Shown here in pieces: positions 53,939 to 62,897 of a stretch of DNA of 64,000 nucleotides. The stretch is from Mesosutterella multiformis (GTDB taxonomy: Bacteria; Pseudomonadota; Gammaproteobacteria; Burkholderiales; Burkholderiaceae_F). The stretch lies in NCBI RefSeq assembly GCF_003402575.1, contig NZ_BGZJ01000001.1, forward strand, positions 62,001-126,000. Reading direction: 5' to 3'. The notes beneath the pieces were generated by a model. That model made no database searches and was not told where the DNA came from. It saw only the letters and a list, made by a program, of their open reading frames with translations. The stretch's first letter is position 1, and each line of letters starts with the position of its first letter. The position numbers and the translations under genes were made by a program.

Positions 53939-55030
53939 TTATAGGGCGGAGCCGCCCTTCGTTAGTCGTTCGCCCGAGGCGCGGGCTAGCAGCAGGAAAT
54001 CCGCCGCGGTGAGGGCCGCGAGCGCTTCAGCGATGGGGGACGCGCGAAGACCGACGCACGGATCATGGCGTCCGGTCGTCGAGACTTCAACGAAGTTCCC
54101 GTGAATATCACGGGTCATCTGAGTCTTGCGGATTGAGGGAGTCGGCTTTACCGCGATATCAGCAACGACAGGAGCGCCAGTCGTGATTCCGCCGAGAATG
54201 CCGCCCGCGTGATTCGTGGCAAATCCGTCAGAAGTCATCTCATCGTTATTTTCGGATCCCCGCATCGAGCAGACATTGAATCCTTCGCCGATCGACACCG
54301 CTTTTACGGCGTTGAGGCCCATGAGAGCGGCCGCGAGTCTCGCGTCAAACCGGTCATAGATCGGTTCGCCAAGCCCTGCGGGGAGAGATGTGATTTCAAG
54401 ATGGATTTTCGAACCGATCGAATCGCCCTCGCGGCGGAGACCGTCAAGAAGCGCTTCGGCCTCCTGAATCAGATCGCCGTTCTCCGTCGCGGCAAAGAAA
54501 GGATTCTTTTCCCGGGCATCCCAGTTCTCCACCGGGAAGAGGATCGGTCCTACCTGAGTGACACACGCGCGGATCTCGGTTCCGAAAGCCTCGCGGAGAA
54601 GCTTCTTCGCAATGGCACCGGCTGCCACGGTCGGCGCAGTGAGGCGCGCAGACGACCGCCCGCCGCCCCTCGGGTCGCGGATACCGAACTTCGTCCAGTA
54701 ACCAAAGTCCGCGTGTCCGGGTCTGAATTTTTCGGCGATGGCGCTGTAGTCGCGGCTCTTCTGATCGGTGTTGCGGATCAGGAGCGCAATTGGCGTGCCG
54801 GTCGTACGGCCTTCATAGACGCCAGAAAGAATTTCCACGGCATCAGGCTCCCGGCGCTGCGTCACAAAGCGGCTTGTGCCGGGACGGCGCCTGTCGAGCT
54901 CAGTCTGGATGTCGGCCTCAGACAGCATCAGTCCAGCCGGGCACCCGTCCACCACGCAGCCGATGGCGGGCCCGTGGCTTTCACCGAAATTTTCCACCCT
55001 GAAAAGGCGTCCGATCGAAGAACCCGGCAT
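53939..55030 (-). CDS. aroC: Chorismate synthase
   Basis: Last step of the shikimate pathway; needs reduced FMN. The 363-residue protein has the GESHG signature ([20 protein letters not shown]), [17 protein letters not shown], the second signature [20 protein letters not shown], and the third with [15 protein letters not shown] precedes the ATG. It leads into leuC with a 130-base gap and could head that operon. Chorismate is the precursor for the trp genes found 8 kb away. Confidence 0.96.
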   Translation of the reverse strand: MPGSSIGRLFRVENFGESHGPAIGCVVDGCPAGLMLSEADIQTELDRRRPGTSRFVTQRREPDAVEILSGVYEGRTTGTPIALLIRNTDQKSRDYSAIAEKFRPGHADFGYWTKFGIRDPRGGGRSSARLTAPTVAAGAIAKKLLREAFGTEIRACVTQVGPILFPVENWDAREKNPFFAATENGDLIQEAEALLDGLRREGDSIGSKIHLEITSLPAGLGEPIYDRFDARLAAALMGLNAVKAVSIGEGFNVCSMRGSENNDEMTSDGFATNHAGGILGGITTGAPVVADIAVKPTPSIRKTQMTRDIHGNFVEVSTTGRHDPCVGLRASPIAEALAALTAADFLLLARASGERLTKGGSAL

Positions 55031-55205
55031 GCTTGTCCTTAAAGACTGATGTCCTCTGTTGAATCCGCCTGAAATGGCGGTGTTTTCGTACAGCGTTCTT
55101 TTGATTGTATGTGATTTGCCGCGGTTTTGGGGAGTCTTCTGAATTCAGTAAAACCGAATATGATGAGGCATTCCATCATCCACCTAAAAAAATGAGGTTT
55201 TCCGA

Positions 55206-55454
55206 ATGACTGATCCGATCCAGGCTGACTGGCTCCTTGCAACGCTGGAAGACACGCGGGACGCGCTTGATACGGCGATCGACTCCCTTTCCCGCCACCC
55301 GGAAGAAGCTGAGGAAATTCTGACGGAAGAGATCGCTGCGGCCTACGCCAAACTGAACTACGCGGTGAACACCGCCCGATGCGGGGCGGAAGGCCTTGAC
55401 ACGATGGAGGATGACGAACTGGTCGCCTATCCAGTAAAAGAGCTGCCGTTCTGA
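55206..55454 (+). CDS. Small acidic helical protein, unknown (82 residues)
   Basis: I do not recognise a family. The protein is short, acidic and almost all helix-forming (LLATLEDTRDALDTAIDSLS; EEAEEILTEEIAAAYAKLNY), with one Cys and no membrane or signal segment. A good ribosome site GAGG stands seven bases before the ATG, which supports translation. It lies alone between the divergent aroC and the convergent murJ. Its last codons and stop are part of the murJ terminator hairpin. It could be a small regulator or adaptor; no function can be named. Confidence 0.6.
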   Translation: MTDPIQADWLLATLEDTRDALDTAIDSLSRHPEEAEEILTEEIAAAYAKLNYAVNTARCGAEGLDTMEDDELVAYPVKELPF

Positions 55455-55463
55455 GGCAGCTCT
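55436..55463 (-). terminator. Terminator of murJ, overlapping the end of the small gene
   Basis: AGAGCTGCC (55439-55447) and GGCAGCTCT (55455-55463) form a nine-pair stem, and the minus strand continues with T's. The stop codon of the small plus-strand gene is in the loop and arm. Confidence 0.8.
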
Positions 55464-55472
55464 CCTGATGCT

Positions 55473-57035
55473 TTATTCTTCGTCCGCCCGATCTTTCGGA
55501 GGGCGAAGATCCCGCGGGCGGAATCCGAAGAAAACCATGCCCGCGCCGTAAACCGCGGCACCGAACGCGCAGATCGCAAGCACCTTCGCGGCACGCCGTA
55601 TCCAGGGATCGGAAAGCGCTGACCAGTCGATATTCCACTGCACGCCAAGCAGCACGCAGAGCATGACAAATGACGAGCAGATGATCGCGAGGAAGTGCTT
55701 CTTCCACCCGGGAAGCGGGCGGTAAATGCCGCGCTTCCGAAGCAGATAGAGCAGCGTTCCTGAATTCACAAGGCTCCCGAGACCGACAGAAAGAGCGAGT
55801 CCCGCCTGATGGAAAAGCGGCACCGTGATGAGGTTGAAGACCTGCACGCAGACGAGACTCAGCGCCGCCACCCGGACCGGCGTCCGGATATCCTTTCTCG
55901 CGTAAAACGCCGGGGCCACGATTTTCATCGCGATAAGCCCAAGAAGCCCCACCGAGTAACCGATTACACCGTAAGCGGTCTGCCGGACATCCTCTCCGGT
56001 AAAAGCGCGTCCTCCGAAAAGGAACGCAACAAGCCCATCCGCGCAGGCGAAAAGCCCGATCGCGGCCGGAATGCCAAGGAGCACGATGAGCCGCAGGCCA
56101 TGGTCAAGGAGTTCGTTATAACGATCCTCATTCCCTGCGGCGTGAGCGGCTGAGAGTGACGGGAGAAGCACCGTGCCCACCGCGACCCCGAGAAGCGCCG
56201 TCGGAAATTCCATCAGACGGTCCGCGTAGTTAAGCCATGTGACCGCGCCGCGCTCAAGATGCGACGCGATATTTGTGTTGATCAGAATGGAAAGCTGCGC
56301 CACGGCAACGCCGAACAGCGCCGGCACCATCTGCTTCATGGTCATGATCACTGAAGAATCAGCGAGCGCGGTTCTGAATCCGGTGAAGGATGGAATCATG
56401 CCGATCTTCTTCAGCGCCGGAAGCTGAAACGCGAGCTGCGCGATACCGCCGAGAATCACCGCGATCACCAGTGCGTAGATTGGCTGCGACATGTGGGGCG
56501 CGAGAAGGAGCGAGCAGGCGATGAAGGAGAGATTAAGGAGCACCGGGGTGACCGCCGGGATCCGGAAACTCTTATAGGTGTTCAGCACCGCGGCGCTCAT
56601 GGCAACCAGGCTCATAAACGCGATATAGGGGAACATCCACCGGGTGAGCGACGTGGCGAGAGAAAATTCCTCCGGATCCGAACGGAACCCTGCCGCGATC
56701 AGCCAGACCAGCACCGGCGCGATCAGAACGCCGAGGATACTCACCAGAATGACAACCGGGGCCAGAATCGAGAACACATGATCCACGAAGCGCTTCGTCC
56801 GCTCTTCGCCCTCCGTCTGGCGGACAGAAGCCACCATCGGGACGAAAGCCTGCTGAAACGCCCCTTCCGCAAACAGCCGCCTGAGCAGATTCGGGAGCCT
56901 GAAGGCCACGTAAAACGCGTCAGTCTGAACGGACGCGCCGAAGAATCGGGCGATCAGCATATCGCGCACGACGCCCGTAATGCGGGAGACGAGCGTAAGA
57001 AGCGAAATTGAGGCAGCGGCTCGGAATAGATTCAT
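55473..57035 (-). CDS. murJ: Lipid II flippase MurJ
   Basis: Flips the lipid-linked peptidoglycan precursor across the inner membrane. The 520-residue protein has about fourteen membrane segments and the MurJ motifs: SLLTLVSRITGVVRDMLIAR at the start, AFYVAFRLPNLLRRLFAEGAF in loop 1, and NLFRAAASISLL with the conserved Arg. Later segments such as GVAVGTVLLPSLSAAHA are also typical. Starts just upstream of rpsT in divergent orientation, a conserved pair in proteobacteria. It ends at a terminator overlapping a small unknown gene. Confidence 0.96.
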   Translation of the reverse strand: MNLFRAAASISLLTLVSRITGVVRDMLIARFFGASVQTDAFYVAFRLPNLLRRLFAEGAFQQAFVPMVASVRQTEGEERTKRFVDHVFSILAPVVILVSILGVLIAPVLVWLIAAGFRSDPEEFSLATSLTRWMFPYIAFMSLVAMSAAVLNTYKSFRIPAVTPVLLNLSFIACSLLLAPHMSQPIYALVIAVILGGIAQLAFQLPALKKIGMIPSFTGFRTALADSSVIMTMKQMVPALFGVAVAQLSILINTNIASHLERGAVTWLNYADRLMEFPTALLGVAVGTVLLPSLSAAHAAGNEDRYNELLDHGLRLIVLLGIPAAIGLFACADGLVAFLFGGRAFTGEDVRQTAYGVIGYSVGLLGLIAMKIVAPAFYARKDIRTPVRVAALSLVCVQVFNLITVPLFHQAGLALSVGLGSLVNSGTLLYLLRKRGIYRPLPGWKKHFLAIICSSFVMLCVLLGVQWNIDWSALSDPWIRRAAKVLAICAFGAAVYGAGMVFFGFRPRDLRPPKDRADEE

Positions 57036-57151
57036 GAGTGAAAAGACAGCGGCATTGTCCCGACTGACGGCATCCGGGCCGTCGGCAAGACAGGTGTTTC
57101 CGGAAAAGAAAGGGTGAGTTTAGCGCTTTTACGCGGATAACTCCCTTCTTA

Positions 57152-57180
57152 TTGAACAAAAAGTCTTTTTCTGCTATATT
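57152..57180 (+). promoter_or_regulatory. Promoter of rpsT
   Basis: TTGAAC (57152-57157) and TATATT (57175-57180) are 17 bases apart, with the rpsT start codon about 87 bases downstream. A strong sigma-70-type promoter. Confidence 0.8.
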
Positions 57181-57266
57181 TTGCGTTTCTGCCGCATGGC
57201 AGACTTTAAACATAAGCCCCACCGGGATCGAGATTCCGCCGGGCAACTTCGAAAAGGAAATTCAAA

Positions 57267-57530
57267 ATGGCAAATACCAAGCAGGCTCGCAAGCGCGTTC
57301 GTCAGGACATCGAGCACAACCTCCGCCTCACCGCTCAGCGCACCCGTTATCGCACCGCCATCAAGGCTGTCGAGAAGCTCGTCGCCGCTGGCAACAAGGC
57401 CGCTGCTGCTGAAGAATTCAAGAAGACCTCCGGCATCCTCGACCGTCTCTCCTGCCGCCACGTTCTCCACAAGAACGCCGCTGCCCGTCAGAAGAGCCGT
57501 CTGTCTGCCGCTATCAAGGCGATGGCCTAA
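57267..57530 (+). CDS. rpsT: 30S ribosomal protein S20
   Basis: Small-subunit protein that binds 16S rRNA. The 87-residue sequence MANTKQARKRVRQDIEHN, then the basic helical body with TAIKAVEKLVAAGNKAA and the Lys and Ala-rich end, is typical. GAAAAGGAAA precedes the ATG. Single gene with its own promoter and a very strong terminator. Confidence 0.97.
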   Translation: MANTKQARKRVRQDIEHNLRLTAQRTRYRTAIKAVEKLVAAGNKAAAAEEFKKTSGILDRLSCRHVLHKNAAARQKSRLSAAIKAMA

Positions 57531-57572
57531 TAGCGTCCGATCCGGAAGGAGCACTGGTCTCCTTCCCGCCGG

Positions 57573-57607
57573 AAAAAAAGCGCACTGATTTCAGTGCGCT
57601 TTTTTTT
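57573..57607. terminator. Terminator of rpsT
   Basis: AAAAAAAGCGCACTGA (57573-57588) and TCAGTGCGCTTTTTTT (57591-57606) are perfect inverted copies. It would work in both directions; rpsT is the only gene that needs it. Confidence 0.92.
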
Positions 57608-57718
57608 GTATTCAGTAAAGATGAATCGCAGCCGGCAGGCGTAGTGGAACCCGATTCTCATTACCTTTTTCGTCTCACGACATTATCATGAAAAGAAACA
57701 GGATTGAGAATTGAAGTT

Positions 57719-58882
57719 ATGACACCTTTTTACTATGTCGCCCTGTCTCTCATAGCGCTGTATCTCGAGATCCGGGCGTATCAGATTCTTCGCGGAAAGA
57801 ATCCGGGGCTGCGGATCTTTCTCGCGGTTCTCATCGCGCTGTCGATGGGACTCTACCCCTACCTCATGATGCTTGGGGTCACGCACCCGTGGCCGAACGC
57901 ACATGAAGCTCTCTCAGTGATCGGGGTCTTTTTCAGCACAGCGGCATTTTTTTCTGTTTTCCTGCTGATTCTGGATGTCATCTGGCTGATTTCCTTCATC
58001 ATCACACGGCTTTTCCGCGGGCGGCGCTGCGGAATCCGAATGCCGCTTAAGCTCTATGGAGGACTTCTCGCGCTCTGCGCGGTGTTAGCGGTCTGGGGCG
58101 GATGGAACGTGAAGACGGATCCTCCGGTGAAAAATGTTGCCGTCACCGTACCCCGGCTCCCTGCCGATCTCGATGGCCTGAAAATTGTGCAGCTCACCGA
58201 TATTCACGTTTCCCCGCTTTACGAAAAAGAGCGGTTTACGGATCTCGTGAAGAAGGTGAATGCCCAGAATCCTGACTTCATCTTCATTACGGGCGACATC
58301 GCGGACGGCACGCCGCAGTCACGCCGCGCCATCATGCCGTTCCTTCACGATCTGAAGGCGAAGATCGGGGTCGTGATGATTCCGGGGAACCACGATTACT
58401 ATGTGGATTACACGGCCTGGCGCCACTACTACAAATCGATCGGCGTTCCATTCCTCGAAAACGGACATGTCGAATTCCGTAAGGGTGACGATGTCATCAC
58501 GGTGGTCGGCATGACGGACCGCTCCGGTATCCAGTACGGATACCCGGGACCTGATATTGAAAAGGCGACGTTTGGCGCTGACGCGAGCAACGCGCTTCGT
58601 ATCGGACTGATCCACCGGCCGGAAGACGCCGCCAAATGGGCTGATCCGCGCTGGGGGCTTGATCTCCTGCTCGCGGGCCACACGCATGGCGGTCAGATCT
58701 TCATCATGTATCCGTCTGTCTGGCTCCAGAACCACGGCTACGTCCGGGGGCTTTACCACGTCGGGAATATCCCGTTCTATGTGTCGCCTGGCATCGGCTC
58801 CTGGAGCGGCACACCGACCCGCATCGGAGCGCCGACTGAAATCACGCTTCTCACGCTCCACAGCCCCGAAAAGACGCACTGA
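57719..58882 (+). CDS. Metallophosphoesterase with N-terminal membrane domain (YaeI-like)
   Basis: A calcineurin-like phosphoesterase on a membrane anchor. The start is the ATG at 57719; the frame also opens at a TTG (57704). 387 residues: four hydrophobic segments in the first 150, then a phosphoesterase domain with all five metal-binding motifs (VQLTDIHVS, IFITGDIADG, MIPGNHDYYVD, GLIHRPEDA with its His, LLAGHTHGGQIF). The YaeI/YkuE group acts on lipid or nucleotide phosphates; the substrate here is unknown. The active site would lie outside the cytoplasm if the topology has four full crossings plus an anchor. It ends close to a convergent hemolysin III gene. Confidence 0.9.
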   Translation: MTPFYYVALSLIALYLEIRAYQILRGKNPGLRIFLAVLIALSMGLYPYLMMLGVTHPWPNAHEALSVIGVFFSTAAFFSVFLLILDVIWLISFIITRLFRGRRCGIRMPLKLYGGLLALCAVLAVWGGWNVKTDPPVKNVAVTVPRLPADLDGLKIVQLTDIHVSPLYEKERFTDLVKKVNAQNPDFIFITGDIADGTPQSRRAIMPFLHDLKAKIGVVMIPGNHDYYVDYTAWRHYYKSIGVPFLENGHVEFRKGDDVITVVGMTDRSGIQYGYPGPDIEKATFGADASNALRIGLIHRPEDAAKWADPRWGLDLLLAGHTHGGQIFIMYPSVWLQNHGYVRGLYHVGNIPFYVSPGIGSWSGTPTRIGAPTEITLLTLHSPEKTH

Positions 58883-58902
58883 GGCTGCTGGGCGTTCCAA
58901 CG

Positions 58903-58939
58903 AAAAATGCCGGCGTTCTTTTTAAGGAACACCGGCATT
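58903..58939. terminator. Terminator between the phosphoesterase and hemolysin III genes
   Basis: AATGCCGG...GTTC (58906-58918) and GAAC...CCGGCATT (58927-58939) pair with one mismatch on the plus strand and one G-U on the minus strand. The T run suits the minus strand (hemolysin III gene). Confidence 0.75.
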
Positions 58940-58968
58940 ATTGTTATTCTTTGTCTTTCGATTGCTTT

Positions 58969-59634
58969 CTACGCCGCCGCGAATGACGCCGGAAGCACGT
59001 AAAAGAACACCGACAGGAACTGCAGCAGTGTGCCGGCAAAAACGAAGACGTGCCAGATCGCGTGATTAAACGGGATCCGGTTCATCACGTAAAAGAAAAC
59101 GCCGACTGAATACGCGAGGCCGCCCGCCACGAGAAGCCAGAGACCGCCCGCGGGAAGAGCCGCAACAAGCGGCTTGATCACGAGAAGCACGAGCCACCCC
59201 ATCGCGAGATAGATCAGGCAGTTGATAAAGTTTCCCCGCTTCATGAGAATCGGCTGCAGGAGAATACCAACGGCCGCGAGCACCCACTCCGCAATGCAGA
59301 GCGTCCAGCCGAGCGTCCCCTGAAGCGTAATCAGGCAGAACGGCGTATAGCTCCCCGCAATCAGAAGATAGATCGATGAGTGATCAAAGACCTGAAGGAT
59401 CTTTTTCGCTTTTCGGTTCGTAATTGCGTGATAAAGGGTCGATGCCGTGTACAGCACAATCATCGAAGCCCCGAAAATTGCCACCGCCGTTACCGCAACC
59501 GCAGACTGGCTGCGGAGCGCGGCAAGCGTCACCATGAGAATCAGCCCAACCACGGAGAAGATCGCGGCGACACCGTGCGTCACACTGTTCGCGATCTCTT
59601 CGCCGAGGCTGTAGCTAGCAGTCTGATCAGCCAT
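58969..59634 (-). CDS. Hemolysin III family (PAQR) membrane protein
   Basis: A seven-helix inner-membrane protein of 221 residues. Family motifs are EEIANSVTHGVAAIFSVVGL at the start, STLYHAI with the conserved Ser and His, VFDHSSIYLLIAGSYTPF with Asp and His, and the C-terminal FNHAIWHVFVFAGTLLQFLSV with two His. These residues form the zinc site of the PAQR superfamily, whose members may be hydrolases in lipid or membrane homeostasis. AGGAAA precedes the ATG. Its function in bacteria is not established; cytolysis by the named member is weakly supported. Confidence 0.9.
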   Translation of the reverse strand: MADQTASYSLGEEIANSVTHGVAAIFSVVGLILMVTLAALRSQSAVAVTAVAIFGASMIVLYTASTLYHAITNRKAKKILQVFDHSSIYLLIAGSYTPFCLITLQGTLGWTLCIAEWVLAAVGILLQPILMKRGNFINCLIYLAMGWLVLLVIKPLVAALPAGGLWLLVAGGLAYSVGVFFYVMNRIPFNHAIWHVFVFAGTLLQFLSVFFYVLPASFAAA

Positions 59635-59821
59635 CTATATTGATTTCCTATTGGAAAGCCGGATGGCATGGCTCTGATTTTTCTTCAGAACCGGAACATG
59701 AATCGCCGTCCGACGTGTTTCATTCTGGACGGGATGACCGCGGGAAAAGCCCCCGCTTTTTAGGTAAAAACCCGATGATCTATAACGGAATGTTGCCAGA
59801 AGCTCCTGCGGCAATGTTTCG

Positions 59822-60835
59822 TCACAGGATCTCCACTTCCGGGGTGAGCTCGATTCCGAACTTCGCATTCACCGCATGGATCACTTCGTCGCAGAGCGCC
59901 TTCACTTCTTTCCCGGTCGCCCCTCCCCGATTCACGAGTACCAGCGCCTGTCGATCCCAGACCGCGGCGTTCCCCAGAACACGGCCTCGGAATCCGGCGG
60001 CATCAATGAGCCACCCGGCCGCGAGCTTTGTCCGCCGTCCCCCCAGAGGGTAAGCAACGAGCTGCGGATAATCTTCAAGCAGCGCCCTCGCCTGCAGCTC
60101 AGGCACAACCGGGTTCTTAAAGAATGAGCCGGCGTTCCCGAATTCCTTCGGGTCAGGGAGCTTCGAGCGGCGAAGCGCTTCGACCGCGACGAGCACTGAG
60201 CGCGGCGTCACTTCCTTTCCTTCAAGCGCGGCGGAAAGCCCCTTATAGCCCGTCACCGGGGTCCAGTCCTTTTCATTCGGAAGCCGGAACGTCACGGAGA
60301 CGATCACCCAGTTCTTTCCTTCCTCACTCTTAAACACTGAGCTCCGGTAACCGAAGTCACACTCTTCCGTGGAAAGCGTCCGGAATTCACCGCTTTCAAG
60401 ATCAAAAATCTCCACCGCATCAATCCGCTCCGCGGCTTCAATCCCATAGGCCCCGATATTCTGCACCGCAGCGCCGCCGACTGACCCCGGAATCAGCACG
60501 AGGTTCTCGAGCCCCGGGTGCCCGGATTCAGTCATCCGGCTCACAAGCGGACTCCAGTTTTCACCAGACCCCGCTCTGAAGCGATACTCACCGGCGTCAC
60601 CCCGCGGGAGTTCCTCAACCCCCGTTATACGGTTCAGGGCCACGAGCCCATCGAAATCTTTCGTGAACAGAATATTTGACCCGGCCCCGATAATGAGGAG
60701 CGGTTCATCCTTCTCTCTCACTGTCCGCAGCGCTTCAAGATCCTCACGGGACTCAAGTCTCACCAGGCGTTTAGCCCGGGCTTCGACTCCGAAGGTAGTG
60801 AAGGGAGAAAGAGAAATCTGGTGTTCCACACGCAT
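59822..60835 (-). CDS. murB: UDP-N-acetylenolpyruvoylglucosamine reductase
   Basis: Second step of peptidoglycan precursor synthesis, a FAD and NADPH enzyme. The ATG at 60835 (MRVEHQISLSPFTTFGVE) is used rather than a TTG at 60841; 337 residues. Family marks are LLIIGAGSNILF, ENLVLIPGSVGGAAVQNIGAYG, DFGYRSSVFK, the catalytic Ser in GNAGSFFKNPVV and the final Glu in LTPEVEIL. It is a type I MurB like that of E. coli. It follows dxs after a terminator. Confidence 0.96.
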   Translation of the reverse strand: MRVEHQISLSPFTTFGVEARAKRLVRLESREDLEALRTVREKDEPLLIIGAGSNILFTKDFDGLVALNRITGVEELPRGDAGEYRFRAGSGENWSPLVSRMTESGHPGLENLVLIPGSVGGAAVQNIGAYGIEAAERIDAVEIFDLESGEFRTLSTEECDFGYRSSVFKSEEGKNWVIVSVTFRLPNEKDWTPVTGYKGLSAALEGKEVTPRSVLVAVEALRRSKLPDPKEFGNAGSFFKNPVVPELQARALLEDYPQLVAYPLGGRRTKLAAGWLIDAAGFRGRVLGNAAVWDRQALVLVNRGGATGKEVKALCDEVIHAVNAKFGIELTPEVEIL

Positions 60836-60855
60836 GGTCAAATCTTCTGAAAGAA

Positions 60856-60879
60856 TGAAAATCCGGGGCAGAGCCCCGG
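60856..60879 (-). terminator. Terminator of dxs
   Basis: CCGGGGC (60863-60869) and GCCCCGG (60873-60879) form a seven-pair stem with a three-base loop, followed by ATTTTC on the minus strand. Confidence 0.65.
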
Positions 60880-60950
60880 GAAAAGTTCTTTATAACGCAG
60901 TTTGCCGGAAGAGGGAGAGGTTCCGCGGAGCATCTCTTCCCCTATCCTGC

Positions 60951-62897
60951 CTATTTCCTGAGCCGTTCGGTCACCCGCCGCACCACTGAGTCGGTATCGA
61001 GGCCGCACAGTCTGAAAAGCGCATCAATCGAGCCGTGCGGAAGGAACCGATCCGGGACTCCGAGCTGCAGCACCGGCACTTCGGCATCAGCCTCCGCCAG
61101 CACTTCAAGAACGCCGTCCCCCGCGCCGCCTTCAATCACACCCTCTTCAGCGGTCACAAGAAGATCCGCGCGCCGTGCAGCGTCAAGAATCGCCTCACGG
61201 TCAAGCGGCTTCGCGAACCGCATATCGATCAGCCCCGCACGCAGCTGCTTCACCGCGTCCATGAGCCGCCAGGTCATCGCGCCGAACGCGAGGAAAATGA
61301 CCTGCTGTCCCTCAGGGACATCATCCGGGAGTCTCACCGCCTCAACACTCTTCCCGATCGGGATCGTCTCGCCGTTCACCGCTGTCACCGGAGTTCCGGG
61401 CCCCTTCCCGCGGGGGTATCGGACGGCGGTCGGTGTGTCGAGGCTATACGCGGTATTCAGCGCGAGCCGGCACTCGTTTTCGTCTGACGGCGTAAACACC
61501 GTGAAACCGGGGAACTGCCTGAAGCAGGCAATATCAAAGAGCCCGTGATGAGTCGGACCATCCGCGCCAACGATGCCGCCGCGGTCCACCGCGAAAACCA
61601 CCGGCAGGTGCTGAAGCGCCACATCGTGCTCAATCTGGTCATAGGCACGCTGGGCAAAGGTGGAATAGATCGCGACCACGGGCTTCATGCCGCCGCAGGC
61701 AAGACCCGCGGCGTAAGTCACGGAATGCTGTTCCGCGATCGCCACATCCCGGAACCGCTTCGGGAAACGCTTCGCAAACTCGTCCAGGTCAGAGCCTTCC
61801 GTCATGGCAGGGGTGATCGCGTACGCTCTCGGATCCTTCTCCGCGGTATCACAGATCCAGCGGCCGAACACGTTGGAGAACGTCGGAGCCGAACTCTTCT
61901 TCGCCTGCACGCCGGCCTCAGGATCAAAGTGGCTCACGCCGTGGTACGTCGTAGGATCCGCTTCCGCAAGCTCGTACCCCTTCCCCTTCTTCGTCACCAC
62001 GTGGAGCACAATCGGGCCCCGCTGTGTCTTCAGATTCTGAAGCACGCGGACCAGGTACGAAATATCGTTTCCATCGATCGGCCCGAAATAATTGAGGTCG
62101 AACGTGGAGAAGAGGGAGGAAGGAGGCGACACAAAATTCATCGCCTGCTTCTCAAAGCGTTTCGCGAATTCCCAGAGACTCGGAAGATGCGACAGCACCT
62201 GCTTCGACCGCTCCCGCGCTCCAAGGAACGCAGGAGTTGAAACGAGCTTCGTCAGGTTCTTTGAAAGCGCTCCGACCGGGGCTGAGATCGAGTAATTGTT
62301 GTCGTTCAGAATAATGAGGAGACGGATCTGATCCTTCCAGGACCCGGCGTCATTCAGGGCTTCAATCGCCATGCCGCCGGTGAGCGCCCCGTCGCCAATC
62401 ACAGCGACATGCCACCGTTCGGTAGCACCCTGCAGATAAGACGCGACCGCCATGCCAAGCGCCGCGGACACCGAGGTAGACGCGTGCCCTGTGCCAAAGG
62501 CGTCATACGGGCTTTCGGAGCGCTTCGGGAACCCCGAAATGCCGCCCGTCTGCCGGAGCGTCGCCATCGCTTCGCGCCGCCCTGTGAGGATCTTATGAGC
62601 GTAAGCCTGATGCCCCACATCCCAGACGATCGGATCATCCGGGGTATTGAAGACATAGTGAAGCGCCACGGCAAGCTCCACCGCGCCGAGACTCGACGCC
62701 AGGTGACCGCCCGTCTGCGAGACTGAGTTCACAATGAAGTGACGGAGCTCAGCCGCGAGCAGGGGCAGATCCGCGCTGGAAAGCTTCCGCAGATCCTCCG
62801 GGGAATTGATCGCCCCGAGGAAACGGTAGGGGTAAGCGTCCCGGGCGTTGATTTCGCCTGCCGTCTCAGTTTTCTTTTCTTTCAGGTCTGTACTCAT
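60951..62897 (-). CDS. dxs: 1-deoxy-D-xylulose-5-phosphate synthase
   Basis: First step of the non-mevalonate isoprenoid pathway, thiamine-dependent. The 648-residue protein shows FGTGHASTSVSAALGMAVA, the ThDP and Mg motif VIGDGALTGGMAIEALNDAG, the NDNNYSISAPVGALS segment, the catalytic His in VTYAAGLACGG... HHGLFDIA, and RYPRGKGPG. Its ATG overlaps the ispA stop (TGATG), so translation is coupled to ispA. It has an N-terminal extension of about 20 polar residues (STDLKEKKTETAGEINARDA). The order xseB-ispA-dxs is widely conserved. Confidence 0.97.
   Translation of the reverse strand: MSTDLKEKKTETAGEINARDAYPYRFLGAINSPEDLRKLSSADLPLLAAELRHFIVNSVSQTGGHLASSLGAVELAVALHYVFNTPDDPIVWDVGHQAYAHKILTGRREAMATLRQTGGISGFPKRSESPYDAFGTGHASTSVSAALGMAVASYLQGATERWHVAVIGDGALTGGMAIEALNDAGSWKDQIRLLIILNDNNYSISAPVGALSKNLTKLVSTPAFLGARERSKQVLSHLPSLWEFAKRFEKQAMNFVSPPSSLFSTFDLNYFGPIDGNDISYLVRVLQNLKTQRGPIVLHVVTKKGKGYELAEADPTTYHGVSHFDPEAGVQAKKSSAPTFSNVFGRWICDTAEKDPRAYAITPAMTEGSDLDEFAKRFPKRFRDVAIAEQHSVTYAAGLACGGMKPVVAIYSTFAQRAYDQIEHDVALQHLPVVFAVDRGGIVGADGPTHHGLFDIACFRQFPGFTVFTPSDENECRLALNTAYSLDTPTAVRYPRGKGPGTPVTAVNGETIPIGKSVEAVRLPDDVPEGQQVIFLAFGAMTWRLMDAVKQLRAGLIDMRFAKPLDREAILDAARRADLLVTAEEGVIEGGAGDGVLEVLAEADAEVPVLQLGVPDRFLPHGSIDALFRLCGLDTDSVVRRVTERLRK

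Noticed and set aside
55039-55707. Minus-strand open frame of 222 codons across the murJ end and the small 82-residue gene
   Set aside because: It overlaps two better-supported genes, has low-complexity Arg, Ser and Pro-rich translation and crosses a terminator.
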